Shown here: positions 55,469-64,000 of the stretch, one piece after another
Numbering within the stretch: position 1 is the first letter of the stretch
How the letters are laid out: the number at the start of each line of letters is the position of its first letter
Assembly: GCA_951799405.1 (NCBI GenBank)
Contig: OX637338.1
Span: 8,618,001 to 8,682,000 of the forward strand
From: Agapetus fuscipes
Lineage: Eukaryota; Arthropoda; Insecta; Trichoptera; Glossosomatidae
Reading direction: 5' to 3'
Length of the DNA: 64,000 nucleotides
Position numbers and translations under genes: made by a program
Notes under the pieces: model-generated
The model's input: only the letters and a program-made list of their open reading frames with translations
Told to the model about the DNA's origin: nothing
Database searches by the model: none

Positions 55469-56190
55469 GACTTTCCATTAACTATATTTCAATAAATACG
55501 GTAATATCTATCGACGGCCGTCGAGACTTCCCCCCCTGAAGCGCTATTATGATAAAATCCTTACACTTTGAGTATTAATCCAAGTCGAAGCTTGCTAGCG
55601 CTTGCGAAAAAAGTCCATTGATAAACAAAATCACAGTACACGCTATTTTTCGACACGAATCGCTATCTCGTCGCCTTAAGATCGTAAGGAATTTAGCAGA
55701 ATAGCGCTTCGGGGCTGGAGTCTCATCACCACGATAATTCTTCAATTTGTATGAAGACAAATCAGCTGTTCACTTGCGGCCATCTTGGATTGACAGGTCT
55801 TTATACAAATATCCCCCATATTCGGTAAGTAAGAATTACCGTGGTTGTGAGACTTTCAGCCCTGGTCAAAACATTTATGATTGATGTACGCGTGAACATT
55901 GTAGAGTTTATGGGTGTATGTTTGTGTGTGTGGGAACATCGTTTAGTTACAACCTTGCTGCACACGTGTATGAGCTGGGATATAATATATGGCACGTGGC
56001 TTTGAAAACTGTTGCTGGGGATAAAATACGAGCGTTTAACGACCCTTGCCAGCGAACATGAGACTAATAGATTTTTTCAACACAAAAACAAGACATAAGA
56101 TGCATTTATATGAAAGAAGTAACTGATAATTGTGCTGTAAGTTTTCGCCAACCCCAAGTAGGTTTATCCCAACCCCAAGTAGGTATGCGT
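55469..56190. other. Non-coding DNA
   Basis: A short phrase CGACGGCCGTCG occurs at 55140-55151 and 55514-55525, bracketing the SINE C. No exon recognised. Confidence 0.4.
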
Positions 56191-56194
56191 ATTT

Positions 56195-56712
56195 AACTTT
56201 TACGTTTTACGTTTAAACTCAACTAACCATAAATTTCAAGTCGATCCTAAAGTTGGTAGGTACATTTACAGAGTGAAAACTCATTTCTAAATATTAACAT
56301 AATAAATAATAATCAAATAATCCAACTCACAACGCAAATAAGCCACAAATATTGTATAACTTCTTAACGCGCTCTCCCCGAAGTGGCGAGGGAAACGTAT
56401 TTATTTTTACAGGTAAGGAGGGTGGCCTTACGCCAACTACAAACGAGTACCAGCTTCCAGGTGGCTGGTACTCATTTCTTGTGAAAGCTCTCGACATGAA
56501 ATGCACGCACTCTATCAACTGAGCTATCGACCGGGCATATCGATAATAATTATTATCTTTAATCAAAAATTTTGTTGATTAAAGTTGATTAATCAAATTA
56601 AATAAATAATTTAAAAAGCTCGCTTGTAATGCTGTTTAAGTTTTCATAGATTTTTTTGGTTTAACGGTATGGTTGAGTTAAGGAAATTATGTGTAGATAT
56701 ACTCGGAGTAAG
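56195..56712. mobile_element. M-family MITE split by SINE A
   Basis: Left part ACGTTTTACGTTTAAACTCA, ACTAACCATAAATTTC; right part AAGCTCGCTTGTAATGCTGT, TTTTTTTGGTTTAACGGTAT, GGTTGAGTTAAGG. The two halves are separated by flanking AT-rich DNA and the SINE A at 56350-56535. Confidence 0.45.
56350..56535 (-). mobile_element. SINE A with internal deletion, reverse
   Basis: 3' end ATTGTATAACTTCTTAACGC and CCCCGAAGTGGCG, then directly TGGCTGGTACTCATTTCTTG and the head GCACTCTATCAACTGAGCTA. The middle of the body is missing. Confidence 0.75.
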
Positions 56713-57057
56713 ACACGGCCCACACACACATTATATGATAAGATTTGCCGTTACGCGGGAAAATACGATAAATTCAAATGAATATTGCAAGGCCTACCCT
56801 ACGTAAGCCAATATTAGATTACCTTCTTATATTTTTCTAGTGATATCTAAGATAGTACCACTTCTGAATTTTCCTTTCTTGGAATCGCTATGACACCTAC
56901 ATTACAAATTTTAGTATGATGCTATCCGCTTATTATTTATGAAATATCCTTCTTTGATCAACTTTTGTTTTACTTGAACTTTTTATACATACACTCTCCT
57001 TTTATAAATGACGGAATAAACTAATTGTTTATTATATTTTTTAGTGTTGATCTGTTA

Positions 57058-57232
57058 AAACAGTGAAAGTCCATTTTTATAAATATTTAAAAATATAAAA
57101 GGTAAAACATTGTTTTAATTCACTTTATTCTTTATTCTTTATTCATTAGGCGAAAATATTCGAGCAAAAAAAAAAGAATAAAGTGAATTACAACAATGTT
57201 TTACCATTTATATTTTTAAATATTTATAGAAT
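57058..57232 (+). mobile_element. Foldback element (E3)
   Basis: Arms of ~54 bp (ATAAATATTTAAAAATATAA, AAGGTAAAACATTGTTTTAA against the reversed copy at 57172-57229). The centre keeps only the 3' half of the core: TTAGGCGAAAATATTCGAGC, comparable with TTTGGTGAAAACGTTTGAGC in E2. Starts with ACAGTGAAAGTCCATTTTTA, matching the reversed termini of its relatives. Confidence 0.55.
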
Positions 57233-57351
57233 TGTTTATTGTTGGAATCAAAGGCAGAAATGTAAAGCTTTTTTCTTGAATGAGTTAATTATAAATGAAA
57301 TGAAATAAAATAAGATTTTCAGTGTTTTTTTCTTTTTAAGAAAAAGAAAGG

Positions 57352-57562
57352 ACATGATATATTTAAGATTCATATGAAACGTATGCTCACAAGCAAATAT
57401 GCACGTGTAAGTTTGTGCGTTCATTTGCTGCGTATGTACAAACGTCAAATAAACATAAGCCTTGCAACTTTCCCATTGACAACGATAGGGAAAACATTGG
57501 CAAAAGTGAACCAATTTGTACAGTTAGGTTGTAAGTCTTACACAAACCAATAAGTGAAAGAA
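57352..57562 (-). mobile_element. R repeat copy, reverse, diverged
   Basis: Minus-strand start TTCTTTCACTTATTGGTTTG, GGTTCACTTTTGCCAATG, distal GTGAGCATACGTTTCATATG. No tail repeat retained. Confidence 0.7.
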
Positions 57563-58648
57563 GTTTCATTTTCGAAAAAACCTAGATTTTCGCCTTTGGT
57601 TCAATACGACTCGTACATACAATGGAAAAAGTTGAGCTTCAAAGGCTTTCAACACAATGCGAGAATGTTTAAGTATTCTGCATATGAAACCTTAAAGATC
57701 AAAGGCATTTAAAAGTAAACGATTTTCAGGAAAATTTCATGTCGTAGGCATTACCTCGCCGAGTCGAAAATCCCAAACTTCTTAGTTAAAAGCACAATTA
57801 GACGCTTGTTCAATGGCTGTTTGGCGGCATTCAAACAAACGCTTTTCCTTGTAAATTTCAGAAAATCCCCTGTTTTCAATTGGGCGGGGTTTGCCTTTTT
57901 GTGTGTAGAGCTTCCAGGAGTTTGCGATTTTAATTCTGGTTGAAATTCCACGCGGCAAACCTCGCCTGTAGTAAAATGAAACGTTAAAGCAATAACTACA
58001 AGTTTAATTACTTCAACCGCATCACGTGCAATACAATTTCATATAAATACTTTAGTTGTTAGCCGAGAGCTGCACCCAGAGTATCTTTAAAACTCAACCA
58101 ACGCGTTTAATTAAGAAATGTTTAGGAATTAAAGCGCTCACTATCGGCGTTGTTTGAGTTTCCATATTTGTTTGCTAAACGTAGTGGCTAAGTTTATATG
58201 TTGATTGTTTATGTTAACGTTCTCGTATCATGTTAGCGCTATAGATTTAGAATGTACGAGAGTAAAAGTTTAACCGTTCAAATCACATGTAAATTGGAAT
58301 GGACACGAAAAAGTTACAATTTTTAGATTGTGCCAATTCAGATACGTACATACAGCCAAAATAATGAAATTTTAACACAATCTCTGTATATTTTTTCAAT
58401 AATTTCAAAAATTAAAATGAAACATCGATCAACATAATATGTAGCTACGAGAAAATAGAAGACAATTATTATCGAGAGATCGTAGCTAGTGATATGCCAA
58501 TGAGTCAACGCTCAGCTGGAAGACTTCCTAATTGGTGAAATGATAGCTGGACGTCCTTCATTCAGGATTCATGAGGAAAAAAAATATGGACGAAAGCTAA
58601 ACAGTATAAAACGTGATACCACCAAGGAGTCGAATCAGCATTTGGTTT
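57563..58648. other. AT-rich non-coding DNA
   Basis: No feature recognised with confidence; 58140-58200 (AAAGCGCTCACTATCGGCGT, GCTAAACGTAGTGGC) may be half of another M MITE. Confidence 0.4.
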
Positions 58649-58794
58649 TCCCTTTTTTTTTTTTTATAAACTTTTATTGAACAATTAGAAATTTTAACAT
58701 TTTATTTTCAACGCTGTTCTGCACCAGTTAAATATTTAAGAAAAAGTACTCATCATCGGTGACACTTTTACATGACATGAATCTTGGGCTTATT

Positions 58795-58940
58795 GATCAA
58801 CCATTACCAGCGCTGTTTCTTGGACACTTTTCTCGTCCAGTCGCATACTCATAGCGCACAAAAATCAACCTCAACCTTTCATCTTGATCTAGTTCTTCCC
58901 ATTGTCCGGCATCCCTTTGGGTTTGTAACTTAACTAGCTT
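58795..58940 (-). CDS. Candidate terminal exon or retropseudogene, unidentified
   Basis: On the minus strand, after an AG preceded by a T-rich stretch, one frame is open for ~46 codons to a TGA near 58796: LVKLQTQRDAGQWEELDQDE, RLRLIFVRYEYATG, EKCPRNSAGNG. Its composition is protein-like. About 100 bp downstream come two AATAAA signals and then an A-run (T-run on the plus strand at 58650-58665), so this is either a genuine last exon or a poly(A)-bearing retrocopy. A spacing like W..L...E...L is seen in COX4-type proteins, but the match is too weak to name it. Confidence 0.25.
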
Positions 58941-59140
58941 TATTTTCCAGTCAGAAAAAAATTACACCTACTTTGTTATATTTTTTCTACAAAAAAGGTA
59001 GATTATTTCAATGTTAGCATGTTTATACAAAAATTAAAGCAGTGTTTATTTTGGGATTTCGAAAAAATCCATCAGCCGAGCTTGTGTCATATTTCTCACA
59101 TAAAACCCGCTACGAGTGCAAGCGACTGCAGACCACTACC

Positions 59141-59283
59141 TCAAGTATAAAACTTTTCATTGAAACTCAATCATAGCATTTCACCAGAAATATAAGGAAA
59201 CTAAAAACCTCAATGGAGGTGCTGTTTTAGTTTAACTTACTTTTCTGTAAAACGATTCATTTGAGTTTGTACGTGTTTGGGTA
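59141..59283. mobile_element. M-family MITE
   Basis: TCAAGTATAAAACTTTTCAT, GAAACTCAATCATAGCATTT, centre CCTCAATGGAGGTGCTG, TTCTGTAAAACGATTCATTT, GAGTTTGTACGTGTTTGG. Inverted ends clear. Confidence 0.55.
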
Positions 59284-59299
59284 CAGAGCGGCATTAAGC

Positions 59300-59470
59300 A
59301 TGCATAACCCCCCTGGGTGTTTCCAGTGGTGGAGGCAGGCCTTCCTATATAGAAAGGGGAGAGCCTCATCTGTCCTGGATCCCTCTCTGATCCCACACAC
59401 CTGGGCCCTGGGCTTACCTTGTACGGCACACCTAACTGCAACGTTGACCCTAATACGAGCAAGACAATAT
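59300..59470. other. GC-rich island with a minus-strand donor-like site
   Basis: Distinctly GC-rich compared with its surroundings. On the minus strand TACAAG|GTAAGCC (near 59420) is a good donor consensus preceded by ~60 open codons. No family recognised. Confidence 0.2.
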
Positions 59471-59544
59471 GGTAGTACGGAAATAATGCACATACTTTTA
59501 AGATTCAAATAATGTTAATGAAATTTTAATTTATGTAATGGAGT

Positions 59545-59795
59545 TTTCTTGACTTATAGGTTGGTATGAGGCTGACCACCCATTCTGTAAAAAATGGTTC
59601 ACTTTGCCAATGTCACCCCTGTGTCAGGGAAGGTCGGCAAAAGTTGTAGAGCTTATGTTCATTTGAGGTTTGGATTTTATTTGTAAGTACACATTCAGCA
59701 TTTGAAACGCGAACTACACGTGTTTGTTTGTGGGCATGCATTTGAGAACTTTAAATGAATATATCCTTGCAACTTAGATTATAGATTATAGAGTG
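59545..59795 (+). mobile_element. R repeat copy
   Basis: TTCTTGACTTATAGGTTGGT to TTGCAACTTAGATTATAGAT with a TTATAGA-type tail. Blocks TTTGCCAATGTCACCCCTGT and GGGAAGGTCGGCAAAAG intact. Confidence 0.88.
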
Positions 59796-59940
59796 TTGTT
59801 GTTTCCTTGCATACTCCTTTTAATTAACAAATCAATGGCTAAGCTTCGATGGTTACAATTATAAAATATTAAAAAATCTATTGAAATTTCGTGAGAGGCA
59901 GAATTTTCTAGCATATTTTATTTAAGAATCCTAATGAGTA

Positions 59941-60178
59941 ATCCTTGACTAATAGGTCGGTCTGACGCTTACCCCTCATGTTGTACAAACTTTGCTGAAT
60001 TTTTCCAATGTAACCCTGGTTCGAGGAAAAGCGGAAGGAGTTGCAAGGCTTATGTTCATGTGAGGTTTGGTGTATTTTGAAGGTACAAGTAAACGCGAAC
60101 TTACACGGGTCTGCTTGTAGGTATGCATTAATTAAATATGAGCTTTTAATGTCTATATTTTGCAACAAGATCAACAAT
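59941..60178 (+). mobile_element. R repeat copy, diverged
   Basis: ATCCTTGACTAATAGGTCGG, GGAGTTGCAAGGCTTATG, AAACGCGAACTTACACGGGT, ending TTTTGCAACAAGAT. No tail repeat. Confidence 0.75.
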
Positions 60179-60879
60179 ATATAAAAATTATAAATCTCAA
60201 GACAGATGTTTGTATATTAAAGTAACCATCCAGTTGATAAAGACTCAAACCAGCGATGTGTGTGGGCACATGTGTTTGGTCATACAACCTTAGAAAACTC
60301 TTCCATCCTGATTTTTTAAGAGCGAAATAGACAAACTAATGTATCTTACAGGTTTTCAAAATTTTACGCATGTTCTGCACAGACGATACTTCCAGTAAAG
60401 TGACATTAAACATAATTGATTGGTCCGCGTTAAAACATATTTCACCCAAAATAAAGTGACACAAATGATTGATATTGGGTGGGAAGTGGGTACATGTTTT
60501 TGTATTATTTTGAAAATTTTGTGAGGAAAAGTCTTTCAATTTAGAAATTCATTGGAAATAATTAATTTTCCTGATAGGATTTTTGAGACATCTACAGATG
60601 GTGACGAAAAAGAGGGGAGATTTAGAGAGACACTTTAAATGTCATTCTATTCCAGGAATTAAATGAAGTGGTTTTATTTAAAAATATACTTTTCTTAGAT
60701 AAATTTAAGTCTGATAATTGTATTTTAATTGAAATAAACAGAAGCATACATTTTTATTTTAACTTATTTACTAAGTACATATTATTAAAATAATATTTCC
60801 ATAATATGATTAATTGATTCTGTATCATTCATGTATAGTATTTATGTTTCTTGTAAATTAAACTTATTATTTTTCTTAA
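60179..60879. other. AT-rich non-coding DNA
   Basis: No feature recognised. Confidence 0.5.
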
Positions 60880-60940
60880 ATTAAATTCTTGAAGAGAAAT
60901 GCAACCCACCAACCTATTTTGCCTAGCGAGAAACAAATAT
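60880..60940 (-). mobile_element. SINE C 3' fragment, reverse
   Basis: GAAGAGAAATGCAACCCACC, AACCTATTTTGCCTAGCGAG matches the 3' body of SINE C at 55295-55335. Confidence 0.55.
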
Positions 60941-61049
60941 TCACATCACTAAATCATCAACTTCTCGTCAAATCTTTTTCATTAAATTTTATTTATTATA
61001 ACTTTAAATATTAAAATATAATTCAAATGAATACTGTACTCTACATTAT

Positions 61050-61222
61050 CCTGCCACTGTTCCACTAAGGGTGGCCGGTACCTCCGCAGATGCGTCTCCA
61101 CTTTTTTATATCCTTGCATATCTCTTTCATCTCTTCAACATTAATCACTTTCCTCATATAAACTCTTGTCTTATTCTCACTCTGCAGGTTCCATTCTTTC
61201 GCAATCTCACCTATTTTGTCTA
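61050..61222 (-). pseudogene. LINE-2-like C-terminal remnant, reverse
   Basis: Minus strand: IDKIGEIAKEWNLQSENKTR, VYMRKVINVEEMKEICKDIK, KWRRICGGTGHP stop, then AGTGGAACAGTGGC, the family's terminal block. More diverged than the 41 and 44 kb copies; tail lost. Confidence 0.75.
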
Positions 61223-61298
61223 TCCGAAGTATAAAAATCATTAAAATAATTACAAATTCGATCAATTTTGATAATAGGTACTCAAACAAAATCAATGC

Positions 61299-61672
61299 TC
61301 ACAATATCGGTGTATATTGTTTTGTTTCTTTCTTTATTTTTAATGCATTCAGACATTCTTCGTATAACTTTTTACTCTCATTAACCTTATGCACCTGCAA
61401 CAAAATTTTACACAGTCCATAGACTCCATTTCCCCAACTCCCTGTGGGGTCATAAATGGTTATCCCGTGTGAGATTAAACAATACCACTGCTTCACATGT
61501 TTGTTTACTTTCCACACAATGTATACACGTTTGTAGCTTTCATTGCAATATTTCTTATTTTCCGCAAATTGCCTCCGAACCAAATGAGTCGCTCCATAAA
61601 TTATTTCTATGACCCATTTTCCTAATACGTAATAAGTAACGCCGGAACACGGGGCAGATCTGAATGCTCACT
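61299..61672 (-). CDS. Unidentified coding-like open frame
   Basis: On the minus strand a frame of about 120 codons is open from just after an acceptor-like GCATTCAG (61670s) to a stop at 61299. It includes VTYYVLGKWVIEIIYGATHL, KRVYIVWKVNKHVKQWYCLI, SHGITIYDPTGSWGNGVYGL and CKILLQVHKVNESKKLYEEC. It has balanced composition with several Trp/Tyr/Gly and little low complexity, unlike other AT-driven frames here. The GVYGLCKILLQ...LYEEC stretch is vaguely TPR-like. There is no clear ATG start; either an internal or last exon, or a gene fragment. Unrecognised. Confidence 0.3.
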
Positions 61673-61904
61673 GCAATTTGCAGCGACTGAATAATTCTTT
61701 GGGTTTTAATTAGCTTATGCAATGAATAATTGCATTGTGTAAGCTCCACACTGAAATTAGATAACATTGAACGAAATATATTTTAGTTTCGACTTTTTTC
61801 TCTGAAAAACTGTTTTTTACAGACTAAATGTTTATAATGTTACTGCAATTTTATATTCATTGTTAGTTCAAAAGGTGATACAAAATAGCTAGAAGTTGAT
61901 AGTT

Positions 61905-62115
61905 GTGTTTTTTTTAAATAGAATTGTTAAGAGGAATGCAACTCACAAATAATTCATTATTGTACATATATTTTAATTAATAAATACCCAATTACATCTT
62001 TTAAACCAGGATTAAAGCTATGGTCAAACGAACCAGGCGGGGATCGAACCAACGTTATTTTATTCCAAATACGTTAAAAAGATCAACCGCTTGACTCCCT
62101 CAGCCACAACACCGA
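61905..62115 (-). mobile_element. SINE C, reverse
   Basis: T-run at 61908-61916 (reversed A tail), GAATGCAACTCACAAATAAT body, and head with AGGCGGGGATCGAACCAACG (B-box region) to CAGCCACAACACCGATCG. Comparable with the 55.3 kb copy. Confidence 0.7.
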
Positions 62116-62188
62116 TCGTTAACAACATGACTCATAAATTTGTAAAAACAAACTGTTTTGAAAATGGAGTCAGCAGCAAAAAAAAAGA

Positions 62189-62466
62189 TTGCTTATTTGG
62201 TGAGCGTTTTTTTTGTGTGAATCCCACCTCAAGAGCCCTCTGCGAGCTTTGTCGTCGCTGTAGACGGCTCAAGCAAGACCCAGTAGTTAGTGTAAGGCTA
62301 GATGGACCTATGGTGACCGGTCTTTGATAAAAACAGATTAATTTTTCAACCCAACGAAGAGCGAATTTGAAAAATGAAATATAATATTTTTTCATGCTCC
62401 ATCGGGATTCGAACCCACTACCTTCCAATCACGAGTCTGAAGTGTTAACCACTAGACTACGACCAT
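62189..62466 (-). mobile_element. SINE B, reverse, full length
   Basis: CTTATTTGGTGAGCGTTTTT (3' end reversed), CCTCAAGAGCCCTCTGCGAG, GACCGGTCTTTGATAAAAAC, then the head with ATCGGGATTCGAACCCACTA (B box) and CACTAGACTACGACC (A-box side). Confidence 0.88.
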
Positions 62467-63027
62467 TGACATTTTTGAAGTTTTACAAGTTAATCATAAT
62501 TTTAAAACAATTCATTCACATTGTGAAATCACTCGTATGCATGATGAATGCTGTACCATGTCTTTCCATCCGACGCTGTGAGCTCGGTCTCTCATTATGA
62601 GCTAACCACGTTACAAAACAGCGAGATTGCTCTCGTGTACATTTCAATCAAAACACCAAGCGTTTCCTCATTCTGCATTTACATACAAACAATGTATTGC
62701 TGTAATTACATCGCCAACAATATATTGTTATTGTTGTCATTACACCTCTAACAATATCTTACATTGTTATTGTTCACTCCAATAACAATTGTTATCACAT
62801 TTATCGTTTCGATTCATCAATTCAAAATGATTCATTGATGAAATGCTGATTAGATTTGTTTTTGTATTTTGATGAGAATATGCAAATTTGTTATCAATTT
62901 ATGAATTGCTTTGCAATTCTAGATACATTTTCATAAAATTTAATTTGTATTACATAAAAAATGTTAGACAAATTGTTTCTGGCTTGTAAAATGTCTTTAA
63001 GGTGGGTACAGTTTTTATAAGAAAGAA
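62467..63027. other. AT-rich non-coding DNA
   Basis: 62690-62800 is rich in AACAATATTG/TTGTTATTG short inverted repeats. No gene recognised. Confidence 0.5.
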
Positions 63028-63419
63028 TAAAAGAAATGGCGGTTGATCTGTAATGTTGGCGGCTAGGGTTTATGAAATTGTAATTTGCTTTCTGTTATTT
63101 AGTTACAAAGATATTATTATTTATTGATTTAAAAAATGTACTTTGTCGTGTATGATCCTTAACTTATAGGTTGGTATGTGGCTGACCACCCATGCTGTAA
63201 AAATGGTTAAATTTGCCAATGTCAACTCTGTCTCAGGGAAGGACGGCAAGAGTTGCAGGGTGTATGTCCAATTGAGATTTGGTTTTTATGTTGTAGGTTC
63301 ACATGCGGCATGTGCAAGTGCGAACTTGTGCGTGTCTGGTTGTGAAAATGCATGGAATGTGAATCTCCAATTTAACATATATTTGCAACTTAGATGAGAT
63401 TAAATTAGATTAGATTAGA
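63028..63419 (+). mobile_element. LINE-1 3' end (coding relic, UTR and R unit)
   Basis: Begins AAAGAAATGGCGGTTGATCT, GTAATGTTGGCGGCTAGGG, the last ~10 LINE-1 codons and stop region. It continues through the AT-rich spacer to a full R unit (ATCCTTAACTTATAGGTTGG...TTTGCAACTTAGATGAGATT) with a TTAGA tail. Stem arms GTGCAAG-TGCGAA-CTTGTGC, the compensated form. Independent confirmation that R belongs to LINE-1. Confidence 0.88.
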
Positions 63420-63558
63420 AGTCCCGTTTATATGTGACTTTTAGGTTCTGCTGAAATTTCTCCCATAGTGTGTGTTACCTTTATTTTTTTTTTGAAACTC
63501 ATATATTTTTCCTTCAATAATCTTACTAATATCCGTTTACTTTTAAAACTTGCTTAGT

Positions 63559-63835
63559 TCCGTGACCAATAGGTTGTTATGCGGCTGACCTCTCATGCTG
63601 CAAAAAGTTGGTTCACTTTTGTCCATTGCTCAGTTTCAGGACAAGGTGGCCGGAGTTACAATTGCAAGGGTTATGTGTAGGTACATAAATTGTGAGGTTG
63701 GTTTATTTTGTAAGTCCACACGCAGCATGTGTAAACGCGGACTTACATAACCGGTAACCCTGCTTGTGGGCACGTATTATTTATCAACCTTCAATGTCGA
63801 CATATCTTTGCAAATTATACCTCTTATAATCTAAA
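63559..63835 (+). mobile_element. R repeat copy, diverged
   Basis: TTCCGTGACCAATAGGTTGT, GTTTCAGGACAAGGTGGCCG, ACGCAGCATGTGTAAACGCG, ending TTTGCAAATTATACC. Contains small internal insertions. Confidence 0.75.
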
Positions 63836-64000
63836 AGTAGATGCTACTTCATAAGGAATACATGTACCTACTACCTACTTGTACACCGGAGAGACTGTTC
63901 ATTTTGTGACAGCAATATTGATACAACCTGTGTTTGTCATAGATCAAATTGTAATCCCTCCTCGTCTCCCACAGCCTCCCACTTACCTTCCAGGCTTACT
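63836..64000. other. Non-coding DNA to window end
   Basis: No feature recognised. Confidence 0.4.

Noticed and set aside
1..64000. CRISPR arrays, operons, prophage or other bacterial systems
   Set aside because: No regularly spaced repeats and no prokaryotic gene organisation; the retroelements and SINEs show nuclear animal DNA.

Overview
This window looks like a non-coding, repeat-dense stretch of an animal nuclear genome, most likely an insect or another arthropod. It is AT-rich, has no operon-like gene packing, and its longest open frames all belong to transposable elements. I cannot name the species. Identifiable host gene content is thin: a few short GC-richer islands with splice-site-like or promoter-like signals (2.6, 5.5, 10.0, 58.8 and 61.5 kb), none matched to a known protein.

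From left to right: 0-5.8 kb holds degenerate copies of an abundant ~250-bp repeat (called R here), a LINE coding remnant at 3.5 kb, one palindromic MITE and one candidate exon. At 5883-9571 lies a young Ty3/gypsy-type LTR retrotransposon. Its two 262-bp LTRs read the same by eye and it has a 4-bp target duplication. Gag, protease and reverse transcriptase are deleted, and the remaining RNase H-integrase frame is split by a 764-bp inverted-repeat insertion. 10-36 kb is unannotatable AT-rich DNA carrying R copies, three tRNA-derived SINE families (A, B, C), a recurrent palindromic MITE family (M) and one hammerhead-like foldback element. At 36.2-38.2 kb is a PIF/Harbinger-like element with TTA target duplications that carries a nested SINE. 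39-45 kb has a pogo/Tigger-like end, LINE remnants on both strands and further R copies.

46.4-49.6 kb is the most informative locus. A 5'-truncated RTE-like LINE with an open reverse transcriptase frame has a second, shorter LINE copy nested in its 3' UTR. This shows that repeat R is the 3' UTR of that LINE, although most R copies start at the same point. Just upstream, at 45.86-46.12 kb, a foldback element with a hammerhead-ribozyme-like core is inserted in a SINE and flanked by a 12-bp duplication. 52-64 kb holds more R copies, two further foldbacks, a 40-bp orphan 3' end with a 17-bp duplication, a 5S-rRNA/tRNA composite SINE, a 247-bp MITE nested in an R copy, and two unidentified coding-like stretches.

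The elements form a layered system. The LINEs can supply reverse transcriptase in trans for 3'-tail-sharing elements, the tRNA/5S heads supply pol III promoters, and the foldbacks may be Penelope-like derivatives. All element names and family calls come from motif reading by eye, without database comparison.
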